Part shown: in pieces, positions 7,283 to 15,899 of the stretch
Position numbering within the stretch: the first letter of the stretch is position 1
Layout: every line of letters starts with the position of its first letter
Assembly (NCBI GenBank): GCA_039725955.1
Contig: CP091034.1
Span: 620,001 to 684,000 of the forward strand
Length of the DNA stretch: 64,000 nt
From: Sinorhizobium sp. B11
Lineage (GTDB): Bacteria; Pseudomonadota; Alphaproteobacteria; Rhizobiales; Rhizobiaceae
Direction: 5' to 3'
Program-made: the position numbers and the translations under genes
Notes under the pieces: generated by a model
The model's database searches: none
What the model was told of the DNA's origin: nothing
Seen by the model: the letters and a program-made list of their open reading frames with translations, nothing else

Positions 7283-8728
7283 ATGATGATGGATTTCAGC
7301 GTCTCGGGCGGAGCGCCCGGCACGGATGCGTCTGCGTCCGTAAGATCCGGTCGGGGGGCCGGCAGAGGCGACGCCGCGGATCAGAACGGCGGCTTCTCCG
7401 ATGTCCTCTCCAAGGCCGGCAACAGCGATCAGGATGCGGATGGCGTCGATAAGTCCGGCCAGCAGGACGCCAGCGATAGCGCCGAGGCCGCGGCGCGGAA
7501 CTTGCGCGGACGCAATCCGAAGCCGCTGATCGATCTGAATGACGCCTCGCTCCAGGGACAGGTGGACGTGCAGTCCGAAACCATCGCAAACGCCGGCAAG
7601 ATGCCTGCGAAGTCTGTAAGAGAGAAGGACGCAGCTGTCTTTGGACTGGGCAAGCCGGGCGCCAAGGATGAGGCAGCCGAGACCGTTGCTCAGGCGGGGG
7701 GCAAGCCTGCCAAACAGGTCAAGATCGGTGCGCTCGGCGGCGATACCGCTGTCGATACAGGCGCTGACGTAGAGCCCGGCGATGGCGATATCACCGACGT
7801 TCTCGGCCTGCTGAAGAAGGAGCCCGGGGACGCCGCGGCTGTCCTGCAGGCTTCGGCTCATCATGCGGCCGCGAAGGCGGACGACGCAACGGCCGGCAAG
7901 AAGGACGCCAACGCCGAAGGCGTAAACGGTGCGAAGGCTGGTGCGCACGTGTCGGATGCATTGGCAGCCGTCGCCCCGCATGGCAATGACGCGCGTGTGC
8001 CGGGAACGGAGAATGCCGAAGGCACCGAAGGCAAGACGTTCAGGATCAGCCGTGCCGATGGCCGTGGCCAGTCGATGGACATGCATATCGGTACCGAGCA
8101 ACCCGGCGAGAAGTCGGGAAAGTCGAGCGTCGAAAATGTTTCCGTCCTGGAATCGCGTCGCTATCTCGGCCTGGTTCAGAACCCGAATTCCGCAAACGTG
8201 ACAGCGGCACTTTCAGGTGACAAGGAATGGGCACAGGCTATGCAGCCGAGCTCTGCTCTGTCGAACGCCGCTGAATGGACAAGCACCGGCAAGGTGGTGA
8301 ACACCCTCAAGATCCAGATGAGCCCGATCGATCTTGGCCTCGTCACGGCGACGATGCGGCTGTCAGGCGATACGCTGAATGTCGACCTCAAGGTCGAGAC
8401 CGGCGCGGCCTATCGCCAGCTCAAGGAAGACCACGGCAAGATTCTCGAGGCGCTACGCAGCCAGGGCTATGCGGTCGATAACGTGACCATCAGCATGGCG
8501 CCAGTGGATCGGTCCGATGCCGGCAACCAGGCAAACAGCCAGGGACAGACTTCCCAGCAGCAGCAACAGTCGCTCGCCCAGCAAGGCCAGGGCGGCGAGG
8601 CGCGCGAGCGCCAGAACCAGACAGCGCGGCAGACGGATGGAGGCTTCAATGGTGCGGGCGGCAACGGTGTTGAGAACGCTTCTGCTATCGACGCTGGCGG
8701 CAGCCGCCCTGGTAGCGTTTACCTCTAG
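7283..8728 (+). CDS. fliK: Flagellar hook-length control protein FliK (formerly MotD)
   Basis: This 481-residue protein is secreted by the flagellar export system and measures hook length, triggering the substrate switch. The N-terminal two thirds is low-complexity, rich in Asp, Ala, Gly and Lys. The hook-length domain lies at about 345-410 (LKIQMSPIDLGLVTATM, then NVDLKVETGAAYRQL) and is followed by a Gln-rich tail. Three in-frame ATGs at 7283, 7286 and 7289 make the exact start uncertain by two residues. The gene starts one base after the motC stop. It was named motD in S. meliloti and later reassigned as FliK. Confidence 0.9.
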   Translation: MMMDFSVSGGAPGTDASASVRSGRGAGRGDAADQNGGFSDVLSKAGNSDQDADGVDKSGQQDASDSAEAAARNLRGRNPKPLIDLNDASLQGQVDVQSETIANAGKMPAKSVREKDAAVFGLGKPGAKDEAAETVAQAGGKPAKQVKIGALGGDTAVDTGADVEPGDGDITDVLGLLKKEPGDAAAVLQASAHHAAAKADDATAGKKDANAEGVNGAKAGAHVSDALAAVAPHGNDARVPGTENAEGTEGKTFRISRADGRGQSMDMHIGTEQPGEKSGKSSVENVSVLESRRYLGLVQNPNSANVTAALSGDKEWAQAMQPSSALSNAAEWTSTGKVVNTLKIQMSPIDLGLVTATMRLSGDTLNVDLKVETGAAYRQLKEDHGKILEALRSQGYAVDNVTISMAPVDRSDAGNQANSQGQTSQQQQQSLAQQGQGGEARERQNQTARQTDGGFNGAGGNGVENASAIDAGGSRPGSVYL

Positions 8729-9233
8729 CGCATCCGCCTCCACAGGCGCCTGCGAGCGCGAGATCCAGTCTGCGGCAGCCAAATACGGGATCCCCGAGGG
8801 GATTCTCTATTCGGTCGGCTTGACGGAAACCGGGCGCAAGGGTTCGCTCTATCCCTATGCGATGAACGTCGAAGGCAAGGCGCTGTTTCCTGCCTCCGAG
8901 CAAGCCGCGTTGCGTCAATTCGACACTGCCAGCAGGGACGGCGCGAAGCTAATCGATATCGGATGTATGCAAATCAATCACTATTTCCACGGTGAAAACT
9001 TCAGCTCCGTGGAGGATATGTTCGATCCCCACCGCAACGTGGAGTATGCAGCGAAGTTCCTGCGCAATCTTCACGATCGTCATGAGACCTGGACGATGGC
9101 GGTAGCCAGATACCACGCGGGGCCGAACAACAATCCGGCGCAGAAGCAATATGTCTGCCGCGTCATCGCAAATCTGGTTGCCACCGGCTATGGCAAGTGG
9201 ACTCCCAATGCGAGCAATTTCTGCGGAAATTAA
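8649..9233 (+). CDS. Lytic transglycosylase (SLT-fold)
   Basis: This 194-residue secreted protein has a signal peptide (VLRTLLLSTLAAAALVAF then SASAS near residue 31). The SLT-type domain has the likely catalytic Glu60 in GLTETGR, followed by IGCMQIN and a C-terminal YHAGPNNNPAQ segment. It should cut peptidoglycan to let the rod pass the cell wall. The start at 8649 is fixed by GGAGG five bases upstream. The first 80 bases lie inside the 3' end of fliK in another frame, so translation is probably coupled. It corresponds to the unnamed gene between motD and rem in S. meliloti. Confidence 0.88.
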   Translation: MVRAATVLRTLLLSTLAAAALVAFTSSASASTGACEREIQSAAAKYGIPEGILYSVGLTETGRKGSLYPYAMNVEGKALFPASEQAALRQFDTASRDGAKLIDIGCMQINHYFHGENFSSVEDMFDPHRNVEYAAKFLRNLHDRHETWTMAVARYHAGPNNNPAQKQYVCRVIANLVATGYGKWTPNASNFCGN

Positions 9234-9513
9234 TTCAATTAATAATTGAATTCACCAATTATGACCGAACTGTGTCACAGTGTGGCAAGAATTCGGCACA
9301 AAACCCGCTTGCAAGGCGTAATTAAGCGGACGTTAACTTTTCCACGAAATTTTTGTATGCATAACCTCGTCGACCTACTATATGTAGATCAAATCGGTAC
9401 CCAAATCTTAATCAATTATTAATTTCCGCCATTAACTTTCACGAGTTGCTGCAGATTCGCGCGATTCGTACCCATAGATCATCGATGTGCCACACTGATT
9501 CGGAGGCGGACGA
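9234..9513 (+). promoter_or_regulatory. AT-rich regulatory region upstream of rem
   Basis: These 280 bases contain no gene and are markedly more AT-rich than their surroundings. They hold a GTTAAC box (9332-9337), the partly palindromic ACTATATGTAG, and a 10-base inverted repeat, CAGTGTGGCA (9278-9287) and TGCCACACTG (9488-9497), the second copy ending four bases before the rem ribosome binding site. rem is the expected mid-level control point of the motility cascade, activated by VisNR in S. meliloti. The binding site cannot be assigned from sequence alone. Confidence 0.5.
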
Positions 9514-10185
9514 ATGATCGTAGTGGTTGATGAGCGTGAGCTCGTGAAGGATGGTTACACTTCTCTCTTTGGTCGTGAGGGCATTCCCTCAACCGGCTTT
9601 GATCCCGGTGAATTCGGCGAATGGGTGCAAACGGCGGCTGATTCTGACATCGCCGCGGTCGAGGCATTTCTGATCGGCCAGGGGCAGCGGGCCATGGAAT
9701 TGCCGCGTGCGATCAGGGATCGCTCGATGGCGCCGGTGATTGCGGTCAGCGATCAACCGTCACTCGAAAACACGCTGGCCCTTTTTGACTGCGGCGTGGA
9801 CGACGTTGTACGCAAGCCGGTGCATCCGCGTGAGATTCTCGCGCGTGCCGCTGCAATCCGTCGTCGCCTGAAGGCGATCGCAAACCACACCGACATCGGC
9901 GCCATCCGCGTCTTCTCCGACGGGCGCGATCCGGAAATCAACGGCGAAACCTTCGCCTTGCCGCGCCGCGAGCGCCGCATCCTCGAATACTTGATTGCCA
10001 ATCGCGGCCGTCGCGTCACCAAGACCCAGATCTTCAATGCGATCTACGGCATTTTCGATGAGGAAGTCGAAGAAAACGTCGTCGAAAGCCACATCTCCAA
10101 GCTACGCAAGAAGCTGCGCAAGAAGCTCGGCGTCGACCCGGTCGATTCCAAGCGCTTCCTTGGCTACTGCATTGATTGGAATTGA
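9514..10185 (+). CDS. rem: Motility response regulator Rem (OmpR type)
   Basis: This 223-residue protein has an N-terminal receiver-like domain (1-115) and a C-terminal winged-helix DNA-binding domain (about 125-220, with [13 protein letters not shown] as recognition region). In the receiver, the position of the phosphorylated Asp holds Glu50 (AVEAFL), while the conserved Lys (RKPVHP) remains, so it is probably active without a kinase. Rem is the known activator of late flagellar genes in S. meliloti during exponential growth. The start ATG follows CGGAGG. No sensor kinase gene lies beside it. Confidence 0.92.
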   Translation: MIVVVDERELVKDGYTSLFGREGIPSTGFDPGEFGEWVQTAADSDIAAVEAFLIGQGQRAMELPRAIRDRSMAPVIAVSDQPSLENTLALFDCGVDDVVRKPVHPREILARAAAIRRRLKAIANHTDIGAIRVFSDGRDPEINGETFALPRRERRILEYLIANRGRRVTKTQIFNAIYGIFDEEVEENVVESHISKLRKKLRKKLGVDPVDSKRFLGYCIDWN

Positions 10186-10312
10186 TTTTTCGGCGCGGGT
10201 CGTGCCGCGCGGGAAAGCCGGAATATTTCGGTCGGCGACCCGGCACAACAGACAGCTTCACGCAAGGCCCGCCAAATACTGTTGCACTTAACAGGTAAAA
10301 CGAGGTTTTCAG

Positions 10313-11614
10313 ATGAGCATTTTCGGCAGCATGAAGACGGCAGTATCGGGGATGAACGCTCAGGCAAACCGCCTCAGCACCGTCTCCGATAACATCGCGA
10401 ACGTGAACACCAGCGGCTACAAGGCAGTTTCGACCGCGTTTTCGTCGCTGGTCCTGCCGTCGGGCTCCGGTAACTACAACTCGGGCGGCGTGACGACGAC
10501 GGTTCGCCAGGCTGTCTCCGACCAGGGCGACATTTCCTACACGACCTCCGGTTACGACCTCGCAATTTCCGGCGACGGCTTCTTCATCGTCCAGGGCGGC
10601 GATGGTGTTCCCGTCCTGACGCGTGCTGGCGACTTTACGAAGGACGACAGCGGCAACCTCGTCAACTCGGCCGGCTTCACGCTCATGGGCTATCCGTGGG
10701 GTTCCTCTGCTCCGGCAGTCGTCGTCAACGGCTTTGACGGCCTCGTTCCGATCAACGTCCTCGGCGACCAGAAGTTGGCGGCCGTTCCGACCTCAAACGG
10801 CTCATGGACCGGCAACCTCAAGCCCGGCGCAAAGATTGTTTCGGTCCCGGCCAACCTGCCAAGCGCAAACTCCGCTACGGTGACGTCCGACACACAGAAA
10901 TACTCGATGGTCACCTACGACAAGCTCGGTAGTAAGGTGATGTACGACATCTACTACACGAAGGTTCCCAATCCCGCATCGCCGCCGGCCGCGGCTGGTA
11001 CGACCCAGTGGGAAATGGCGGTCTACCGCAATGCCGACAAGGCAACGACAGGCACCAGCTCGTTCCCCTATTCCTCGGCGGCGGTGAATGTCACCTCCAT
11101 CCAGTTCGATGACAAGGGTCAGATGACTGTCCCGGCGGCCCCGTCGACGACCAATATCGTCGATCCGGTAACCGGCCTCACCATTAATATGAAGCTCGAT
11201 CTTTCCCAGGTCGGCGACAATTTCTCGGGTACAGGTAACGTCGACGGTCAGGGCGCGAATTCGCCGGTCGATATCACCATTGACTCCGACGGTATCGTCT
11301 ACTCGAAGTACGATGACGGCAGCACCAAGCCCGTCTTCCAGATCCCGCTCGCCAACGTGCCGAGCCCGGACCTGCTGACGCTGATGTCCGGCAACGTCTA
11401 TTCGGCCAACGGCAAGTCGGGCGTGACCGTCACCGGTTTCCCGCAGACCAGCGGTTTCGGCAAGATCCAGTCGGGCGCCCTCGAAGGCTCGAACGTCGAC
11501 CTCGCCGGCGAACTGACCGAAATGATCGAATCCCAGCGCAGCTACACCGCCAACTCAAAGGTGTTCCAGACGGGTTCCGATCTTATGGACGTCCTCGTCA
11601 ACCTCAAGCGTTAA
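10313..11614 (+). CDS. flgE: Flagellar hook protein FlgE
   Basis: This 433-residue protein builds the hook. The N-terminal rod/hook signature occupies about residues 5-45 (MKTAVSGMNAQANRLSTVSD, then IANVNTSGYKA). The central FlgE D2 region spans about 150-340. The C-terminal helix contains ALEGSNVDLAGELTEMIESQ and ends YTANSKVFQTGSDLMDVLVN. GAGG lies 7 bases before the ATG. The 127-base gap after rem suggests its own promoter, expected to be Rem-dependent. flgK follows after 20 bases. Confidence 0.97.
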   Translation: MSIFGSMKTAVSGMNAQANRLSTVSDNIANVNTSGYKAVSTAFSSLVLPSGSGNYNSGGVTTTVRQAVSDQGDISYTTSGYDLAISGDGFFIVQGGDGVPVLTRAGDFTKDDSGNLVNSAGFTLMGYPWGSSAPAVVVNGFDGLVPINVLGDQKLAAVPTSNGSWTGNLKPGAKIVSVPANLPSANSATVTSDTQKYSMVTYDKLGSKVMYDIYYTKVPNPASPPAAAGTTQWEMAVYRNADKATTGTSSFPYSSAAVNVTSIQFDDKGQMTVPAAPSTTNIVDPVTGLTINMKLDLSQVGDNFSGTGNVDGQGANSPVDITIDSDGIVYSKYDDGSTKPVFQIPLANVPSPDLLTLMSGNVYSANGKSGVTVTGFPQTSGFGKIQSGALEGSNVDLAGELTEMIESQRSYTANSKVFQTGSDLMDVLVNLKR

Positions 11615-11634
11615 TTCAGGGTAACGGGTAAGCC

Positions 11635-13089
11635 ATGTCGCTCACTTCAGCACTTAACACCGCGCAGAGCATATTCAACAATACGGGCGCGCAGAGCAGC
11701 ATCGTATCGAACAATATCTCGAACGCCGGCAACAAGGACTATGTGCGCCGGCAGGCGATGCTCACCACCTCGCTGAACGGCGCCCAGGTGGTCAAGATCA
11801 GCCGCGCACAGGAAGATGCGCTGCTGAAACAGTATCTCAAGGCGTCCTCGCAGGACAGCGCTCAACAGACCCTGTTGAGCGGCCTTGAAGATCTGAAATC
11901 GATCATGGGTGGCAACGACAACGAAACGTCGCCCGAAACGGCCCTGCGCACCTTCCGCGACAAGCTCGGCACGTTCCGCGCCACCCCCGGTGACCTTATT
12001 GCTGCCCAGGGTGCGATTACGGCGGCGCAGGACGTCGTAACCTCGCTGAACAATGCCTCCAAGGCAGTGCAGCAGCAGCGTTCCGATGCCGACAAGCAGA
12101 TCAAGAATCAGGTCGACTCGCTGAACAGCCTGCTGAAGCAGTTCGAAACGGCCAACAATGCCGTCAAGAAGGCGACATCATCGAACGAAGATCCGTCGAG
12201 CGCGCTCGATGAGCGCGAAAAGGTCCTCAAGCAGATCAACCAGATCGTTGGCGTGTCTACGGCGACACGCGCCAACAACGACATGGTGCTCTACACAGCC
12301 GACGGCACGACGCTGTTCGAGACGATCCCGCGCGCAGTCAGCTTCGAGCCGACGCAGTCCTATGCCGCCGACACAGTCGGCAACAAGGTCTATGTCGACG
12401 GCGTGGCCGTCAACATGGGCGCGGGCTCGACGACGAATGCCAAGGGTAGCCTCGCCTCGCTTCTGCAGATCCGCGACGATATCGCACCGACGTTCCAGAG
12501 CCAGCTCGACGAAGTCGCTCGCGGCCTCGTGAACCTTTACCAGGAAGACGGCAATCCTGGCCTCTTTGTCTGGACAAACCCGACGACCGGCACCGCAGGC
12601 GGGGTTCCGCCGGCTGGCACCGTCATCAAGGGCATCGCCGGAACGATCGCGATCAATGACCGTGTCGTCACCTCCAAGGGCGGCGATCCGATGCGGTTGC
12701 GTGACGGCAACATCAATGCAAGCAGCACGGCTGCGAACCCGACGGGTTCGAGCGGTTATACCGCGGAACTCGACCGTCTCTATACGTCGATGGATTCGGG
12801 GATTGCATTCGATCCGAGTACCGGTCTGGACACCAATGTCAGCATCCTGACCTTTGCCACCAATTCGATCGGCTGGCTCGAGCAGAACCGCAGCAACGCG
12901 ACGACGGCGGCGGAAAATACTCAAGCTGCCGCAGCACGAACCGATGAAGCTTATTCCAATGAAACCGGCGTCAACCTCGACGAGGAACTGACGCTCCTTC
13001 TCGACATAGAGCAGTCCTACAAGGCGGCGACCAAGATTTTGAACGCCGTTGATGAAATGTTGAAAGCATTGCTGGATATTGCGAGTTAA
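11635..13089 (+). CDS. flgK: Hook-associated protein 1 FlgK
   Basis: This 484-residue protein forms the hook-filament junction next to the hook. It has the axial-protein N terminus (SALNTAQSIFNNTGAQSSIV then NNISNAGNKDY) and a long helical segment rich in Gln/Asn/Ser (about 120-185). The C-terminal axial helix is EELTLLLDIEQSYKAATKIL. It is intact and in frame throughout, and separated from flgL by only three bases. It is shorter than the enteric protein (about 547) but typical for rhizobia. Confidence 0.95.
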   Translation: MSLTSALNTAQSIFNNTGAQSSIVSNNISNAGNKDYVRRQAMLTTSLNGAQVVKISRAQEDALLKQYLKASSQDSAQQTLLSGLEDLKSIMGGNDNETSPETALRTFRDKLGTFRATPGDLIAAQGAITAAQDVVTSLNNASKAVQQQRSDADKQIKNQVDSLNSLLKQFETANNAVKKATSSNEDPSSALDEREKVLKQINQIVGVSTATRANNDMVLYTADGTTLFETIPRAVSFEPTQSYAADTVGNKVYVDGVAVNMGAGSTTNAKGSLASLLQIRDDIAPTFQSQLDEVARGLVNLYQEDGNPGLFVWTNPTTGTAGGVPPAGTVIKGIAGTIAINDRVVTSKGGDPMRLRDGNINASSTAANPTGSSGYTAELDRLYTSMDSGIAFDPSTGLDTNVSILTFATNSIGWLEQNRSNATTAAENTQAAAARTDEAYSNETGVNLDEELTLLLDIEQSYKAATKILNAVDEMLKALLDIAS

Positions 13090-13092
13090 GCC

Positions 13093-14146
13093 ATGAAGAG
13101 CTCATTTATTTCAAGTTCGGCCATTCAGAACGCCATGCGGTTGACGATCCGCCAGGCGCAGAACCAGATGACGAAGGCGACGATGGAAGCGACCACCGGC
13201 ACCTACGCCGATATTGGTGTGTCGCTGGGCGGTTACGCAGCCAAGAGCATCGACTTCACCCGCGAAGTCGACCGCATCAAATCGATCAAGCTCAGCAATG
13301 CGCTTGTAGATGCCCGCATGGAATCGGCCCAGACCGGGCTCACCAAAATGAAGACGGCCGGCGACGGCTTCCTGTCCAAGCTGACCGCGCTGCAGAGCAG
13401 CCACGATCCGGGCAGCGTCACGGTCGCTATCCAGTCGGCCACGAGCGCGCTTTCGACGATGATGGACACATCCAACTCGATGGTGAACGGCGAATACCTC
13501 TTCGCCGGCATCAATACCGACATTCAGCCGCTGACGGACAAGACGGCGGCGACTTCGGCGGCGATCGTTACAGCCTTGAATGCTTACGCGGCAGGCCTGC
13601 CGACGCCGAAGCCGGTCAACGAACTCACCGGCGACGAGATGAAGACATTCATCGAGACCCAGGTCGAGCCAATGTTCAGCGAAGCCGCCTGGACGGATCC
13701 GACAACCGGCTGGTCCAAGGCGTCCAGTCAGAACATGACGAGCCGCATCAGCAATTCGGAAGTCGTTGAAATCCTCGACCAGCGCCAATTCCGAGGGCAT
13801 GCGTTACTTCGCTCTGGCAACTGTGACGACGGCCGCGCTATTCGGCCAGAATCTCAGCACCGATGCGATGAGCGCAGTCTCCTCCAAGGCGATCACATAC
13901 ACGACGAGGGCGACCACGGGTCTCGTTACCCAGGCCAGTCAGCTCGGCCTCTCGCAGGAGCGCGTCGAAAAGGCGAATGACGCCCTCGATGCCCAGGCGA
14001 ACATCATGCAGACCAAGCTCGTCGATATCCAGGGTGTTGATCCCTACGAGGCCTCGACCCTTGTCAAGACTTTGGAAACACAGCTCGAAACCGCTTACAC
14101 GATCGTATCGAAGATTCAGCAGTTGAGTCTCGTGAACTACCTTTGA
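13093..14146 (+). pseudogene. flgL: Hook-associated protein 3 FlgL, split by a one-base insertion
   Basis: Two overlapping frames together give one FlgL of 350 residues, the usual rhizobial length. The first 227 codons (13093-13773) encode the N-terminal part, including MVNGEYLFAGINT. The rest (13775-14146) runs in the next frame: STSANSEGMRYFALATVTTA through to the C terminus. Removing one C of the pair at 13773-13774 restores a continuous product (EVVEI-STSANSEGM). As written, the first frame continues into unrelated sequence and stops at 13980 (295 residues), losing the C-terminal axial helix. FlgL joins FlgK to the filament, so a true mutation should prevent filament assembly. It may equally be a sequencing error. 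Confidence 0.88.
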
Positions 14147-14182
14147 TGATCAAAGGCGCGCAATATAAAGAAGGATGCATGA

Positions 14183-14530
14183 ATGTATCAGTTCTCTTAT
14201 GCCGAGGTCATGCAAGACTCGGTTGCCGACGCGAAGGAGCGGGAATGGCAGGTTCTCGAACGTTCGATCGAACTGCTTTCGGCGGCGCGCGATAAAGAGA
14301 AGTACAGCCGGGAGGCTATTGAAGCTCTCTTCTATACCCGCAGGGTCTGGATCAGCTTCGTTGAGGATTTGAAGCATCCAGACAACCAGCTGGAGATCGA
14401 GCTCAGGGCGAACCTTATTTCGATTGCGATCTGGATATTGAAGGAATGCGACAGAATTAGAAAACGTCAGTCGAATAACTACCAGGGCATTATCGACGTT
14501 ACCACCATCATCAGGGATGGACTTAAATGA
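14183..14530 (+). CDS. flaF: Flagellar biosynthesis regulator FlaF
   Basis: This 115-residue helical protein matches FlaF throughout, with [20 protein letters not shown] near the start and [20 protein letters not shown] in the C-terminal half. In alphaproteobacteria FlaF promotes flagellin production and secretion and acts opposite to FlbT. AAGAAGGA lies 7 bases before the ATG. It overlaps flbT by four bases (ATGA), so the two antagonists are made together. The structured flagellin leaders at the start of this window are obvious candidate targets of this pair. Confidence 0.95.
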   Translation: MYQFSYAEVMQDSVADAKEREWQVLERSIELLSAARDKEKYSREAIEALFYTRRVWISFVEDLKHPDNQLEIELRANLISIAIWILKECDRIRKRQSNNYQGIIDVTTIIRDGLK

Positions 14531-14976
14531 AAAGTACACTTCGCATTTCTCTGAAAGCCGGAGAAAGAATCTTCATCAACGGCGCTGTCCTGCGTGTCGA
14601 CCGTAAGGTGGCACTGGAATTCCTGAACGATGTGACGTTCCTTCTCGAAAACCACGTGCTACAGCCGGAAGGCGCGACCACGCCGCTTCGCCAGCTCTAC
14701 TTCATTGCCCAGATGATCCTCATCAATCCCGAGGGCAAGGAACATTCGACGGCGATGTTCCGCAAATCGATCACGATGCTTCTCACATGCTTCAAGAACG
14801 AGGAAATCCTCGCCGAACTGAAGCGGATCGACGCACTCGTTTCGACCGGCCGCGCCTTTGACGCGCTGAAGGCGATCCGCGGTCTCTACGCGATCGAAGA
14901 CGGCATTCTCAACAATCACGAGCTGCCCCCGACAATGGTCGAGCAGATTCGCAGGGAGATCGCACCATGGCGGTAG
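14527..14976 (+). CDS. flbT: Flagellin mRNA regulator FlbT
   Basis: This 149-residue protein has the FlbT signature [20 protein letters not shown] near the N terminus and [14 protein letters not shown] in the middle. In Caulobacter FlbT binds the 5' untranslated part of flagellin mRNA and promotes its decay when assembly is incomplete. It overlaps flaF by 4 bases and flgD by 10 bases, indicating tight coupling. Residues after about 140 extend slightly past the most conserved part. Confidence 0.95.
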   Translation: MKSTLRISLKAGERIFINGAVLRVDRKVALEFLNDVTFLLENHVLQPEGATTPLRQLYFIAQMILINPEGKEHSTAMFRKSITMLLTCFKNEEILAELKRIDALVSTGRAFDALKAIRGLYAIEDGILNNHELPPTMVEQIRREIAPWR

Positions 14977-15425
14977 ACGGAACCCAGAGCGTAGGCGGCG
15001 GCAGCAGCACATATGGCTCGTCCAATGCTGCGCAGCAGAAGGCCACGCTGAACTACGATAACTTCCTTCAGCTTCTGGTCGCGCAGATGAAGAACCAGGA
15101 TCCGACCGATCCGATGGATGCCAGCGAGCAGATGTCTCAGCTTGCAAGCTTCTCGCAGGTCGAGCAGACGATCCAGACGAACACGAAGCTCGATACGCTT
15201 CTGACGAGCTCCAGCCTGACCCAGGCAAGCAGCTATGTCGGCAAGTACATGGAAAGCGCCGACGGCAAGACCAAGGGTACGGTCGAATCCGTCAAGGTTT
15301 ATTCCGACGGCCTCATTGCAACGCTGGACAATGGCGGTAAAATCCTAATCCAGGCTGGCATCTCCATTTCTGATTCGGCGCCGACCAACCCCTCGGGCGA
15401 CGATAGCGGTTCGGATAATACCTGA
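14967..15425 (+). CDS. flgD: Flagellar hook capping protein FlgD
   Basis: This 152-residue scaffold sits at the tip of the growing hook and directs FlgE assembly. The conserved segment is [20 protein letters not shown] plus [15 protein letters not shown] (about residues 29-70). The protein is much shorter than the enteric FlgD (about 230) because the C-terminal domain is reduced, which is usual in rhizobia. It starts inside the flbT end. 116 bases without a gene separate it from fliQ. Confidence 0.93.
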   Translation: MAVDGTQSVGGGSSTYGSSNAAQQKATLNYDNFLQLLVAQMKNQDPTDPMDASEQMSQLASFSQVEQTIQTNTKLDTLLTSSSLTQASSYVGKYMESADGKTKGTVESVKVYSDGLIATLDNGGKILIQAGISISDSAPTNPSGDDSGSDNT

Positions 15426-15541
15426 AGTGACGACGGCGGCGCCGAAAGGGCCTGACGCTCGTTCGTTTGGATGACGCCAAAAATACCGGTCCGGTTAAAG
15501 CCGGGCTGGCTGCTTTCAAGGCGATATGAGGTTGCCTGACG

Positions 15542-15808
15542 ATGAATGAAGCTGATGCACTCGACCTGTTCCAGGCTGCTATCTGGACCGTCCTCATTGC
15601 CGCGGGTCCTGCGGTCATTGCGGCAATGGTCGTCGGTCTCGTCATCGCGCTGATCCAGGCGCTCACGCAGGTGCAGGAAGCGACACTCACCTTCGTTCCG
15701 AAGATCGTAGCCGTTCTGGTCACGGTCGGCATTTCGGCCCCCTTCGTGGGCTCGCAGATTTCCATCTTCACCAATCTGGTCTTCTCGCGCATCCAGTCAG
15801 GCTTCTGA
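15542..15808 (+). CDS. fliQ: Flagellar export gate protein FliQ
   Basis: This 88-residue protein has two hydrophobic helices (about 16-40 and 50-78) with VVGLVIALIQALTQVQEATL between and within them, the FliQ signature. It is part of the FliP-FliQ-FliR gate in the inner membrane. The other gate component here is FliR. FliP is not in this window. Confidence 0.95.
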   Translation: MNEADALDLFQAAIWTVLIAAGPAVIAAMVVGLVIALIQALTQVQEATLTFVPKIVAVLVTVGISAPFVGSQISIFTNLVFSRIQSGF

Positions 15809-15899
15809 GCCAACTTCGCGCAAGCTTCGCCATTTAACTGTCGATCCGAATTGGGCGGACTCTGAGGTTCGCCTCCTCTCATGAAGAGACGGAATCGCC

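Noticed and set aside
13766..13800. Programmed frameshift in flgL
   Set aside because: The switch point GAAATCCTCG has no slippery heptamer and no obvious downstream stimulatory structure; a simple C insertion or base-calling error explains it better.
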